From NCBI GenBank assembly GCA_016210045.1, contig JACQUX010000027.1:1-52065 (forward strand): a stretch of 52,065 bases of DNA, written 5' to 3'. Positions 33,689-42,615 of the stretch are shown here, in pieces (the first letter of the stretch is position 1; each line of letters begins with the position of its first letter). Source of the stretch: Deltaproteobacteria bacterium. Lineage in GTDB: Bacteria > UBA10199 > GCA-002796325 > JACPFF01. Below the pieces are notes generated by a model. It did not search any database. It was given only the letters and a program-made list of their open reading frames with translations, and had not been told where the DNA came from. The position numbers and the translations under genes are program-made.

Positions 33689-34083
33689 AACTGGTCCTCG
33701 ATGCCAGTGCGGCGGTGACCTGTGTCCTGCGCACGTCGTCCGCCCGTCGGCTCGACGCCCTATTGGCCGAGGCCGACGCCCTGGTCGTGCCAGATCTGTT
33801 TGTCGCCGAGGTCACGAACGCGATCTGGAAGTGTCGGGTCTTCGGATCGTTGGATCCCGCGGTCTGCGAGGCGGCTCTGGACGATGTCTTGCAGTTGCCG
33901 ACTGAGATCGTCCCCTCCGCCGGCCTGGCCATTGAAGTCTATCACGCCGCCCGCACTACCCGGTGCACGGCGTACGATCTTTTCTACGCCATCCTGGCCC
34001 GTCGCTTGAGTGTTCCGCTCCTAACGCTCGATCAAAAATTACGCCGCTACTGCAACTCCGCCGGGATCGAAATCGTTGCGTAG
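33685..34083 (+). CDS. PIN-domain ribonuclease toxin (VapC/FitB-like)
   Basis: 132 residues. The acidic PIN active site is D6 (LVLDAS), E42 (VAEVTNAIW), D98 (TAYDLFYAILA) and D116 (LLTLDQKL). The toxin probably cleaves RNA in a metal-dependent way, as VapC proteins do. ATGA overlap with the antitoxin. C-terminus CNSAGIEIVA. Confidence 0.92.
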   Translation: MKLVLDASAAVTCVLRTSSARRLDALLAEADALVVPDLFVAEVTNAIWKCRVFGSLDPAVCEAALDDVLQLPTEIVPSAGLAIEVYHAARTTRCTAYDLFYAILARRLSVPLLTLDQKLRRYCNSAGIEIVA

Positions 34084-34115
34084 TGCCGTTGGTTTGTTGC
34101 ACGTCTATTATTTTT

Positions 34116-34388
34116 TCAGCCCGCAATCCGAAAGTCGCGGAATTCGCCGGTTTCGACGGACCACGTTGGTTCGATCCGGTCGACGCGCGCGTTGGTGGGG
34201 CCGCGATAACACGCGGTCAGGAGTTTTTCGAGGGCCGCACGCTCGCCTTCCGCGCACACGGCGACGCTGCCATCCGCGCAATTCCGCACCCAACCGGTGA
34301 GCCCGAGTCGCCGCGCCTTGTCGCAGGTATGCGTACGATAGAAGACCCCTTGCACATGGCCGCTGATTTGGAGTTGCAGTCGAGGCAC
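34116..34388 (-). CDS. acyP: Acylphosphatase
   Basis: Hydrolyses carboxyl-phosphate bonds. 90 residues, the family length. GHVQGVFYR supplies the phosphate-binding loop and catalytic Arg; GWVRNCADGSVAV supplies the catalytic Asn. Cytoplasmic. It is on the opposite strand between the PIN toxin and the ATP-grasp gene and appears monocistronic. Confidence 0.93.
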   Translation of the reverse strand: MPRLQLQISGHVQGVFYRTHTCDKARRLGLTGWVRNCADGSVAVCAEGERAALEKLLTACYRGPTNARVDRIEPTWSVETGEFRDFRIAG

Positions 34389-34464
34389 GGCAGGAACGTA
34401 GCCTCAGCCGTCCGGCAGTGCAAGAGCCACTTGCATTCTCCGCGCAACATGCGATGACCATCGC

Positions 34465-35442
34465 ATGCGCGCGTATGTCTTGTATGAAAATGCCGACTGG
34501 ATGCCACCGTTACGGCAGGCGTTAGAAGCGGAAGGAGTCCCGTTCGACGAATGGTTCATCGGGCCTGGGTTTGTCGACTTAGCGGGAGAGCCGCCGCCCG
34601 GGGTGTTCCTGAATCGGATGAGTCCGTCGTCGCATACGCGCGGACACGCGGAGAGCATTGCGCTGACAAAACAGATTCTGCACTGGCTGGAGGCATGTGG
34701 ACGGCGCGTCATTAACGGCACGCGGGCCTTCGCACTGGAAGTGAGTAAAGTGGCGCAGTACACCGCGCTACAGCGCCACGGATTGCGCACTCCGCACACC
34801 GTCGCGGTGGCCGGCGGCGTGCCGGCGTTGCGCGCTGCGGTGCGCAACATCGATTGTCCGTTCATCACCAAACATAATTGCGGCGGGAAGGGGCTGGGCG
34901 TGCAGTTGTTTCGTTCGTACGAATCCTTCGACGAATATATTACGTCGCCCCGCTTTGTGGAGTCGCCGGACCAAATCACGTTGTTGCAAGAATATGTCGA
35001 GCCGCGCGAGCCGTTTATCACGCGTGTGGAACTGGTGGATGGCGCGTTCCAATACGCGATTCAAGTCGACACCAGCCGCGGATTTCAACTCTGTCCGGCC
35101 GAGGCGTGTTCGGTCGAAGAGGCCTTCTGTCCCGCCGGCGAGGCCGCTGCGGCGCCGGCCGACACGAGCGGCAATCGCCAAAATCTGTTCCGATTGCGTG
35201 AGGGATTCGATCACGCGATCATCGCGCAATACGCGCGCTTCGCGGCGGAGCAGGGGATCGATCTTGCCGGATTCGAATTCATCGAGGCGCAGGACGGCGC
35301 GTGCATTACCTACGACATCAACGGTACCACCAACTACTCGCCCGCGGTGGAACAACAACATGGGTTGAGCGGCATGCGCGCGGTGGCGCAATTAGTGAAA
35401 CGGGAGCTAGCGGATGCGATTACTCGGGCTGGATGTCAGTGA
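34465..35442 (+). CDS. RimK-like ATP-grasp ligase
   Basis: 325 residues. N-terminal Rossmann-like part (MRAYVLYENADW), then an ATP-grasp core: FITKHNCGGKGLGVQLF, LLQEYVEPREPFITRVELVD, and metal ligands in FEFIEAQDGACITYDINGTTNYSP. Resembles RimK-type carboxylate-amine ligases; the acceptor is unknown. Its last 29 nt overlap ruvX, so the two are coupled. Confidence 0.8.
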   Translation: MRAYVLYENADWMPPLRQALEAEGVPFDEWFIGPGFVDLAGEPPPGVFLNRMSPSSHTRGHAESIALTKQILHWLEACGRRVINGTRAFALEVSKVAQYTALQRHGLRTPHTVAVAGGVPALRAAVRNIDCPFITKHNCGGKGLGVQLFRSYESFDEYITSPRFVESPDQITLLQEYVEPREPFITRVELVDGAFQYAIQVDTSRGFQLCPAEACSVEEAFCPAGEAAAAPADTSGNRQNLFRLREGFDHAIIAQYARFAAEQGIDLAGFEFIEAQDGACITYDINGTTNYSPAVEQQHGLSGMRAVAQLVKRELADAITRAGCQ

Positions 35443-35869
35443 AAAACGGATCGGCGTGGCGATGACGGATCCGCTGGGATGGACGGTGCAACCGATCACG
35501 ACGTTGCAGCGGCAGCGGTTGGAACTCGACTTGGAAACGATCGTCACCTATGTGCAGGATTACGGGATTCGGCAGATTGTCGTCGGATTGCCGTTGCGCG
35601 GCGTGGAAGGGATCGTCGGAGCGCAGGCGGAGAAGGTGCTGGCATTCTGCGAGGCGTTGCGCGGCTATTGCGTGGGGCGTGGCGTGCCGACGGCAGTGTT
35701 GCCGTGGGACGAGAGTTTGACCACGCGTGAGGCGCGCGCGTTATTGAAGGCCCAAGGGACGCGGCGAAAACGTCGCAAACAGGCGGAAGACCAACTGGCG
35801 GCCGTGCTGATCCTACAGAGCTATTTGGCCGCAGAGCAGGAAAAACTATGCGGATGCTCGGGCGACTGA
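35414..35869 (+). CDS. ruvX: Putative pre-16S rRNA nuclease / Holliday junction resolvase YqgF
   Basis: 151 residues with the RNase H-like YqgF pattern: LLGLDVSEKRIGVAMTDPLG (first catalytic Asp), IVVGLPLRGVEG, and DESLTTREARALLKAQGTRRK with QAEDQLAAVLILQSYL. The essential family member processes the 16S rRNA 5' end. Overlaps both neighbours (ATP-grasp and mltG), which suggests one operon. Confidence 0.92.
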   Translation: MRLLGLDVSEKRIGVAMTDPLGWTVQPITTLQRQRLELDLETIVTYVQDYGIRQIVVGLPLRGVEGIVGAQAEKVLAFCEALRGYCVGRGVPTAVLPWDESLTTREARALLKAQGTRRKRRKQAEDQLAAVLILQSYLAAEQEKLCGCSGD

Positions 35870-36876
35870 TCTTGCGCTGCTTCGTGCTCGGGATCGTGTT
35901 GGCGATCGCGGCCTTTGTGGGACTCGAATATTATTTGAGTCAACACTTTGTGCACTCCACGCGGATCGTGGCCATTCCCGGAGGCACCTCGTTGCGTGGT
36001 GTGGCGCGGGCGTTAACGCGGGAACGCGTGATCGATTTCCCCGGACTGTTCGTGCTGTACGGCCGACTGCAGGGCACTTCGCATCTGATGAAGGCCGGGG
36101 AATACGAATTTGCCGATGGTCTCACGGCGCGCCAAGTTTACGACAAGCTAGTGCGTGGCGATGTTCGCACCTACGAAGTTCGGATCCCGGAAGGATGGAC
36201 GCTGCAACAGATCGCATCGTATGTGGCCGCGCAACCGTTCGCGACGAGTCCGAAGTTCGGCGACGAATTCATCGCCGCGTGCCGCGATCCGGCACGGATT
36301 GCGAAGCTGGGCATTGTCGCTCACTCGCTCGAAGGGTTTCTTTTTCCCAGCACCTATTACGTCCAGCGTCCGAAGAGTGCGGCCGAGCTGGTTGATCGGC
36401 TGACTGTCGAGTTCGAGCGCCAATTCGACGCAGGTCTGCGCGCGCAACTCGCGGCGCGTGGGCTGTCGCTGCTGCAACTGGTCACGCTCGCCTCGATCAT
36501 CGAGCGGGAGACCGGCGCCGCGGTGGAGCGGCCGTTAGTGAGCGCGGTGTTTCATAATCGGCTGAAGGTCAATATGCCGCTCGCGAGCGATCCGACGGTA
36601 ATTTACGGATTGCCGAAGTTTGAAGGGAACATCCGGCGCGCCGACTTGGAAAATCCGCATCCGTATAATACGTATATCCACGCCGGGCTCCCCCCCGGCC
36701 CGATCGCCAATCCCGGCCGCGCGGCGCTCGAAGCCGCGCTCAATCCGGCCGCGGTCGATTACCTCTTCTTCGTCTCCAAGAACGACGGGACTCACTTCTT
36801 CAGCACCAAATACGCCGACCACGCGGCCGCAGTGGACCGCTATCAGCGCCGTCGAGCGGCGCCGTCCGGGCCATAG
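35848..36876 (+). CDS. mltG: Endolytic murein transglycosylase
   Basis: 342 residues. One N-terminal membrane helix (LGIVLAIAAFVGLEYYL), a LysM-like N-terminal subdomain (IPGGTSLRGVARALTRERVI), and the YceG/MltG catalytic domain with the active Glu in LASIIERETG, NPHPYNTYIHAGLPPGPIANPG and HFFSTKY. Cleaves nascent glycan strands at the inner membrane. Adjacent to ruvX as in many bacteria. Confidence 0.95.
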   Translation: MRMLGRLILRCFVLGIVLAIAAFVGLEYYLSQHFVHSTRIVAIPGGTSLRGVARALTRERVIDFPGLFVLYGRLQGTSHLMKAGEYEFADGLTARQVYDKLVRGDVRTYEVRIPEGWTLQQIASYVAAQPFATSPKFGDEFIAACRDPARIAKLGIVAHSLEGFLFPSTYYVQRPKSAAELVDRLTVEFERQFDAGLRAQLAARGLSLLQLVTLASIIERETGAAVERPLVSAVFHNRLKVNMPLASDPTVIYGLPKFEGNIRRADLENPHPYNTYIHAGLPPGPIANPGRAALEAALNPAAVDYLFFVSKNDGTHFFSTKYADHAAAVDRYQRRRAAPSGP

Positions 36877-37028
36877 TCAAAATGCGAATCGGCTTTCATT
36901 CTGAGAAAAAACTGAGGAGTGCTGATCGGCCATGTTGAAAGAATCGTAATCATCCTGTAGAGCCACACCGTTTGTTCGAGTGGCGCGATCATTGCTATAG
37001 GCAAGTGCAGTCTGGGAAAGGGGTCGCT

Positions 37029-40000
37029 ATGCGCAGGACAATCGGATGGCTAACGGTGCTGGTGGGGTGGCTGTGGGCAGCGCCACTGCTTGCTGCTTCC
37101 TTTGCGCCGAAGACGAGCGCCGAATTCGTGGAGGCGATGGAGAGCGCAGTGAAAACTGCGGAAATGGATACCATCACGTTGACTGCCGGAGCGCTCTATC
37201 AACTGACGAAGACGGTGGATGTTTATAATGGTGAGATTGCGATTATAGGGAATGGGGCGACGATTGAGCGTCAGATTGGTTCATTGCCGTTTTCGATTTT
37301 TAGCGTTGATAAGTACGGGAAATTGGTTCTGAAAGATCTGACGGTGCGGTATGGGGGTACATATGGGATGCTAGCGGGGACTGCGTCAGGGATTTCAGGT
37401 GGAGCTGTAACTAGTGATGGATTTCTCCTGCTAGACCAAGTGACCATGACCAAGAACTCCGTGAGTGGGAGTGGAGGCGCAATTTTGAGCTATGGCGTTC
37501 TTCATATCACCGGGAGCCAATTCATTGCCAACACGGCAGGGCACAGTGCTGGTGCCATCTACGATACAAGTTGGAGAAACGACCTGTGGGGAGTCGATCT
37601 GTCCACGGACATTCAGACCACAGTGTTTCGAGACAATCAAGCCCTCTTCGGCGGAGCCTATTACACGACGAGTAAAATTCCGCGGCACATTACGCAGAGT
37701 GTCTTTGAGAATAATGCGGCCACCAGCGGCGGAGCGATGGAGTTGCAGCAGAGTTATGGGACGATCATTGATCGCTGCACATTTAAAGATAACCAGGCGA
37801 GTACTGCCGGGGGAGGCGCTATTTACACGGCGTTTTCCCTCCTCGATGTGCGTAATACCACTTTTTTTGGCAACAAGGCACCACAATACTATGGTGGAGG
37901 CATCGACGCGCAGGGCGGGCAGTTGCTCTGTACGAACTGCACAGTGGTCGGTAATAGTGCCGGAATTGCTGGTGGTGGAGTGAATGTTTCGAATCAGGGC
38001 ACGCTCTTTATGAAGAACTCGATCCTGGCCCTGAACGTAGCGCCGCAGGGGCCGCAGTGCGATAGTTTCAAGGTCGTCGAGTCACAAGGCAACAATATCG
38101 TCACCGCCGCGGCGGGTTGCCAGGGATTCGGCCCTACCGAGGTCGTTCCGGACGCCGGAGTGAGTAATCAACCGACCACCGGTACCGGTGGGAGTTTCCT
38201 CCCCCTCTTGGCCAACAGTCCGGCGATTAATGCCGGCAATCCGTCGTACTGCAGTGCGGTAGATCAATTAGGGCGTCCGCGAGTTGGCAATTGCGATATC
38301 GGTGCGGCGGAGGCGGTGTGCGGCGATGCGGTGGCGCAAGCAGCGATCGGCGAGCAATGCGACGACGGAAACCAAAGTGACCTCGATGCATGCCTGCAGT
38401 CCTGTGCGCTCGCGAGTTGTGGCGATGGGCTTGTGCAGACCGGTGTGGAAGAATGCGACGACGGGAATCATACCGATGGCGATGGGTGTAGTGCCGCGTG
38501 TATCAAAGACGCAGTGAACGCGGTGTGTGGGAACGGCACTGTGGAAGGCGATGAGGCTTGCGACGACGGCAACGAGGATCAGACCGATACGTGTCTGAAT
38601 ACGTGTCATCCGGCCAGTTGCGGGGACGGCTTCGTTTGGGCCGGGCACGAGGGGTGCGATGCGGGCGCGGGGAATAGCAACACCGGGGCCTGTACGCTGC
38701 AATGTACGCCAGCCGCGTGTGGGGATGGGTTCATGTTGGCCGGTGTCGAGTTCTGCGATGACGGCAATACGACCAGCGGCGACGGATGCGACGCGAACTG
38801 CAAGGCGACTGGGTGTGGCAACGGGATCGTCACGGCCGGTGAAGTCTGCGACGACGGTAACAATGTGAATGGCGATGCTTGTCAGTCCACCTGTAAGTTC
38901 CCTGCCTGCGGGGACAATGTTCTCGATGAGGGCGAACAATGCGATGACGGCGATGCCGAAAACGGCGATGGCTGCGATGCTAACTGTACGCCGACGATGT
39001 GCGGCAACGGCGCGATCAGTGGGATCGAACAATGCGATGACGGCAATACGATTAGCGGAGATGGCTGCGACAGCAATTGTAGCACTTCGGCCTGCGGTAA
39101 CGGGCTGGTGGCCGGGACCGAGGCCTGCGACGACGGCAATGCAGTCAATACCGATGCGTGTCTCCCGACCTGCCAAGCGGCCAAGTGCGGCGATAGTTTC
39201 GTGCAGACCGGTGTGGAACAGTGCGACGACGGGAACGCGAGCGATGGCGATGGCTGCAGCGCGCTCTGTCTGGTCGAGGCCCCGGCGGTGAGTTGCGGCA
39301 ATGGGATCCCGCAAGGGGCCGAAGCCTGTGACGACGGGAATCAAGAGAACGGCGATGCGTGTCTGAATACCTGTTTCAATAATACTTGCGGCGATAGTTT
39401 CCTGTGGGTCGGTACCGAAGCCTGTGACGACGGCGCAGCGAACGGCGCGACGGCGGCGTGTCTCCCGACCTGCATTCAGGCCACGTGCGGCGACGGCGCG
39501 GTTTGGCAGGGACACGAACAGTGCGACGACGCGAACGCAGTCAACACCGACGCGTGCCCGGTGAACTGCCAGACGGCATTCTGCGGCGACGGATTTGTCC
39601 TGGTCGGCACGGAAGTCTGTGACGATGGGAACGCGAATAACTACGATGCCTGCTTGAATACTTGCCAAACGGCGAAATGCGGCGACCACGTGGTGCAGAT
39701 CGGCGTCGAGCAATGCGACGACGGGAACGTGCAGAGCGGCGACGGCTGCAGCGCCACGTGCATGGCCGAGACTCCGGCGGTGTGCGGCAATGGGAACGCG
39801 GAGGCCGGCGAGGCGTGCGACGACGGCAACGAGGCCAATACCGATGCGTGCCTGAAGAGTTGTGTGGCAGCGACGTGCGGTGATGGTTTCGTGCAAGCAG
39901 GCAAGGAAGTCTGCGACGACGCCAATCTGGCCGATGACGATGCCTGCTTGGCGACGTGTCTACTCGCGGTTTGCGGCGACGGCAAACTCCACCAAGGCGT

Positions 40001-40601
40001 GGAGCAGTGTGACGACGGCAATACAACCAGCGGCGACGGTTGTAGCGGCGTGTGTGTGACGGAAACTCCGCTCGCGGTCTGCGGCAATGCGAAATTGGAG
40101 GCGGGGGAGGGCTGCGACGACGGCAATGACAGCAATACGGATGGGTGTTTGAAAGATTGCCATGTCGCCGCGTGCGGCGATGGGTTCGAACAGAGCGGTG
40201 TCGAGGATTGTGACGACAATAATGCGCTGAGCGGCGATGGCTGCGCGGCGAACTGCAAGATCGAAAAGCAGTTGCCGCCCGTGCCGCCACCACCACCACC
40301 GCCTCCACCGGCACCTACGCCGACGCCAACTCCAATTGCGCCGGCGCCAGTGGCGCCGACTCCGGAGTCTGCGCCGACGTCTCCGGCAGCAGCGGCGACC
40401 CCGGCCACGACGTCGGAACCGGCATCTGCGACGACACCGGAGTCGACACCAGCGACCACTCCGGCGTCGACACCGGCCGTGCCGGAGACGGAGACGGAGA
40501 CCGAGACGCCCACCACCCCGTCACCCGCGGAAGAGAGTCCCGCGGCCGGTGACGGAGCCTCCGGTGGCGGTTGCAGTTTGATGCTGGATGCCGGGCGATA
40601 G
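37029..40601 (+). CDS. Secreted beta-helix protein with 20 DUF4215 Cys-rich modules
   Basis: 1190 residues. Signal peptide (about 1-22, ending LLAA), a right-handed beta-helix with choice-of-anchor-Q-like sequence (about 25-425; GGAVTSDGFLLLDQ, GGGIDAQGGQLLCTN). Then 20 modules of 27-30 residues of type CGDG...QCDDGN...GDGC...C (about 430-1079), each with conserved Cys and Asp that probably form disulfides and bind Ca. A Pro8/Pro-Thr-Ala tail (about 1085-1175) ends in SGGGCSLMLDAGR. The GGGC motif resembles sorting-type C-termini, but no membrane helix follows. ATG 37029 follows GGGAAAGGGG. Confidence 0.9.
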   Translation: MRRTIGWLTVLVGWLWAAPLLAASFAPKTSAEFVEAMESAVKTAEMDTITLTAGALYQLTKTVDVYNGEIAIIGNGATIERQIGSLPFSIFSVDKYGKLVLKDLTVRYGGTYGMLAGTASGISGGAVTSDGFLLLDQVTMTKNSVSGSGGAILSYGVLHITGSQFIANTAGHSAGAIYDTSWRNDLWGVDLSTDIQTTVFRDNQALFGGAYYTTSKIPRHITQSVFENNAATSGGAMELQQSYGTIIDRCTFKDNQASTAGGGAIYTAFSLLDVRNTTFFGNKAPQYYGGGIDAQGGQLLCTNCTVVGNSAGIAGGGVNVSNQGTLFMKNSILALNVAPQGPQCDSFKVVESQGNNIVTAAAGCQGFGPTEVVPDAGVSNQPTTGTGGSFLPLLANSPAINAGNPSYCSAVDQLGRPRVGNCDIGAAEAVCGDAVAQAAIGEQCDDGNQSDLDACLQSCALASCGDGLVQTGVEECDDGNHTDGDGCSAACIKDAVNAVCGNGTVEGDEACDDGNEDQTDTCLNTCHPASCGDGFVWAGHEGCDAGAGNSNTGACTLQCTPAACGDGFMLAGVEFCDDGNTTSGDGCDANCKATGCGNGIVTAGEVCDDGNNVNGDACQSTCKFPACGDNVLDEGEQCDDGDAENGDGCDANCTPTMCGNGAISGIEQCDDGNTISGDGCDSNCSTSACGNGLVAGTEACDDGNAVNTDACLPTCQAAKCGDSFVQTGVEQCDDGNASDGDGCSALCLVEAPAVSCGNGIPQGAEACDDGNQENGDACLNTCFNNTCGDSFLWVGTEACDDGAANGATAACLPTCIQATCGDGAVWQGHEQCDDANAVNTDACPVNCQTAFCGDGFVLVGTEVCDDGNANNYDACLNTCQTAKCGDHVVQIGVEQCDDGNVQSGDGCSATCMAETPAVCGNGNAEAGEACDDGNEANTDACLKSCVAATCGDGFVQAGKEVCDDANLADDDACLATCLLAVCGDGKLHQGVEQCDDGNTTSGDGCSGVCVTETPLAVCGNAKLEAGEGCDDGNDSNTDGCLKDCHVAACGDGFEQSGVEDCDDNNALSGDGCAANCKIEKQLPPVPPPPPPPPPAPTPTPTPIAPAPVAPTPESAPTSPAAAATPATTSEPASATTPESTPATTPASTPAVPETETETETPTTPSPAEESPAAGDGASGGGCSLMLDAGR
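38317..40255 (+). repeat. 20 tandem DUF4215 (myxo-disulfide) coding repeats
   Basis: Twenty in-frame modules, each about 81-105 nt including linkers, with TGCGACGACGG as the most conserved DNA word. Modules alternate loosely between a SGDGC and a NTDAC form. The repeats also keep an antisense frame open, which is a composition effect. Confidence 0.9.
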
Positions 40602-40651
40602 CCGTCAGTCGGATGCGAGGTCCTATGCAGTGAGGCTGACGGTCCCGTGCG

Positions 40652-41089
40652 TCATGGTGCCGATTGGTTTGTGCGCTGCAGATATGCCAGCACTTCTTTG
40701 GTCACCAGATCAAAGTCACACAGATGATTGGTGTAGACGTTATACACCTCGACGACGTCGATCTTTTCGTACAGATGCACGATCAAATTGCGGAAGGCCG
40801 CCATTTTTTTCATCAGCTCGGCGGTTGTTGTGGATAGGACCGCGGATTCCGCCAAGACGGCAAACGTGTCGCGCGTATCGTTGGGAAGGCGCAGATTGTC
40901 GTCGGCAATGATATGTTTTCCGATATCAAGGCAGATCTCGACCATCTCTTGCAATACCTTCTCCACCGCTTTTTCCATATAGGGTTTCGTCTGCAGGTCA
41001 CTGAGTGACGTGATGCCGTAACCCTGCAGTTCTCGCTTCCGATCCTGCAACAAGGCAATCTTCCGCTGAATGAGCGTTGTATCAACCAT
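40652..41089 (-). CDS. HepT-like HEPN-domain toxin
   Basis: 145 residues, all-helical HEPN fold. The RNase/acceptor motif R-x4-H-x-Y is RNLIVHLYEK. The family pattern YMEKAVEKVLQEMVEICLDIGKHI and DTFAVLAE is present. HEPN toxins cleave RNA and are silenced when the MNT partner AMPylates the Tyr of this motif. Overlaps the MNT gene by 8 nt. Confidence 0.9.
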   Translation of the reverse strand: MVDTTLIQRKIALLQDRKRELQGYGITSLSDLQTKPYMEKAVEKVLQEMVEICLDIGKHIIADDNLRLPNDTRDTFAVLAESAVLSTTTAELMKKMAAFRNLIVHLYEKIDVVEVYNVYTNHLCDFDLVTKEVLAYLQRTNQSAP

Positions 41090-41519
41090 GAGGTGTGACT
41101 CCGAGTCGCTGTTCGAGGCGCCGAATGAAAAATTGCTGGAGCGGTAAATAATCGAAGTAACGGGTCAAGGTAGTGACCACAAAGTTGCGCGCGGTCGTCG
41201 CGTCGCCATAGACGCGACGACCGTGTTTCAGGACTTGAAAGGCGAAGATCGGACTGGCGTCGTTCAAGATGCGGACATCGATCGCGATGGGAACGTGAGC
41301 GCGGACCACCGTGCCCACAGTAGTGATCAGGGCGAGGCGCTGTTCGGGGTCCAGGCGAGCGCGGCAGAGGAGCGCCAGATCGAGGTCTCCGTGCGGTCCG
41401 TCCGGATGCTTGATCGTAGAGCCGTGTTGATAGGCGAGGACGACATCCGGGCACGATTGAAACGTCTGCGCCCATTGCTCCGGGGTGATGGAGACAGCGA
41501 TCGGCAGCGGCAGTGTCAT
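41082..41519 (-). CDS. MNT-family nucleotidyltransferase antitoxin (MntA-like)
   Basis: 145 residues. The polymerase-beta-type motif G-S-x10-D-x-D reads HGSTIKHPDGPHGDLDLALL, followed by the third acidic residue in IAIDVRILND. MntA antitoxins transfer AMP to the HepT Tyr. Its ATG overlaps the stop of the ApbE-like gene (ATGA), so the TA pair depends on that operon rather than on its own promoter. Confidence 0.9.
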   Translation of the reverse strand: MTLPLPIAVSITPEQWAQTFQSCPDVVLAYQHGSTIKHPDGPHGDLDLALLCRARLDPEQRLALITTVGTVVRAHVPIAIDVRILNDASPIFAFQVLKHGRRVYGDATTARNFVVTTLTRYFDYLPLQQFFIRRLEQRLGVTPHG

Positions 41520-42451
41520 AACCCCGGCGACTTGACGAGATTGCCGGCGTTGTCGCGGATGATCGCGCGAACGTGCGGGACGCGGTTGGCCAACGCCAGG
41601 CCGGCGTCGGGACCGAGTTGATAAATTGCGGTGGCTAACGCCTGGGCCGTGGCCGCGTCTTTCGCGATCACGGTGGCGCTACGGCACTTGGTCTGCGCGG
41701 GTTTGTCGCCGGCCCGTTCGTTCGGTTTCGGTGTCTTTGCGCCGACCGTGACGGTCGCCGTCGAGGCGTTGGAGAAGCTGATCGCCATTCCGCGGCCGGC
41801 ATAGCGGCCGCTCATGTCGGCGATGACCGTGCGCCACGGGCCGACTAAATCGTTCCCGATGCTGCGCGTGACGTTGCCGACTGAGACCATTGCGTTGTCG
41901 ATGTTCGCCTTCCAGAGATACGCAACCAACCGATCGGCGAGGAAGCCTTCCACGACCGACGAGACATCGAGCCGCAAATTGGGATTGGCGAATTGGACGG
42001 TGTTGGCGCCGCTGCTGAGTTTGATCGCGTCCGAGTTGCCGGTGCCGGTGCTGGCGATATCGAATGCGCCGCCGCTCTGTTGGTGGGCCTTTTTGGCGAC
42101 TTCGAGCAACGCAATCGTGTCGTCGCTGACCTTCACTGGTTCGCTGCCGGCACGCGCATTGACGCGCGAGATCTCGCTGTTCGGGTCTTGCGCATAGAAT
42201 TTCTCCGCGACGTTGCGCAATTCGCCGAACGCGACGCTGAAGACTTTGTCGATTTCCTTCTGATGTTTGTGGAGGGCCAACACTGTGGCGCTGACTTTAA
42301 TGCCGCCCGCGAGGGTGGCGTCTTGGGTGAAGTTGCGGACTTGGTCGGACTGAAAGTGATCGACGCCGCCATCCGCCCCTTCGGCGTGGACGGCGATCGG
42401 GAGGAGGCTGAGTGCCGAGAGAGTTGCCAGGATTGCGAATGAACGACGCAT
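41516..42451 (-). CDS. Exported ApbE-like protein, divergent
   Basis: 311 residues with signal peptide (ending VHA). The ApbE pattern is recognisable: NSEISRVNARAG, VSDDTIALLEVAKKAHQQSGGAFDIAS, LDVSSVVEGFLADRLVAYL, AMVSVGNVTRSIG, and ATVIAKDAATAQALATAIYQLGPDAGLAL. ApbE enzymes attach FMN to Thr of target proteins such as NqrC or RnfG. The usual His-x-IDPRTG block before the last motif is missing; KTPKPNERAGDKPAQTKC stands there. It may be inactive or have another role. Confidence 0.75.
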   Translation of the reverse strand: MRRSFAILATLSALSLLPIAVHAEGADGGVDHFQSDQVRNFTQDATLAGGIKVSATVLALHKHQKEIDKVFSVAFGELRNVAEKFYAQDPNSEISRVNARAGSEPVKVSDDTIALLEVAKKAHQQSGGAFDIASTGTGNSDAIKLSSGANTVQFANPNLRLDVSSVVEGFLADRLVAYLWKANIDNAMVSVGNVTRSIGNDLVGPWRTVIADMSGRYAGRGMAISFSNASTATVTVGAKTPKPNERAGDKPAQTKCRSATVIAKDAATAQALATAIYQLGPDAGLALANRVPHVRAIIRDNAGNLVKSPGL

Positions 42452-42485
42452 AAGTCACCTCGTGGCTTGAAATGCATTTAGGTCG

Positions 42486-42540
42486 GCCGGCCCAGTTCCC
42501 GGGCCGGCACTTCGTCATCATCGGTCCGCCTCCGGCGGAC
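42486..42540. repeat. Double hairpin upstream of the ApbE-like gene
   Basis: GCCGGCCC-AGTTCCC-GGGCCGGC (42486-42508) and GTCCGCC-TCC-GGCGGAC (42524-42540) are perfect stems. They lie in the 164-bp spacer between uvrA and the ApbE-like gene, which otherwise holds no gene. No T-run follows on the minus strand, so termination is uncertain. Confidence 0.7.
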
Positions 42541-42615
42541 TATACTACTTTGTAGGTCGCAGAACTTAACATGGCATCTATCGATTGCCTAGGGGGAAAA
42601 TGGAAAAACGCTTGT

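Noticed and set aside
38268-39896. A 542-residue antisense open frame under the DUF4215 modules
   Set aside because: The repeated TGCGACGACGG word keeps the opposite frame open and gives a Val/Ala/Ile-rich pseudo-repeat. The sense strand has a signal peptide and Cys pattern.
37271-40255. The tandem Cys-module region as a CRISPR array
   Set aside because: The periodicity is about 80-105 nt, in frame, with no constant direct repeat and no cas genes; it is a protein repeat.
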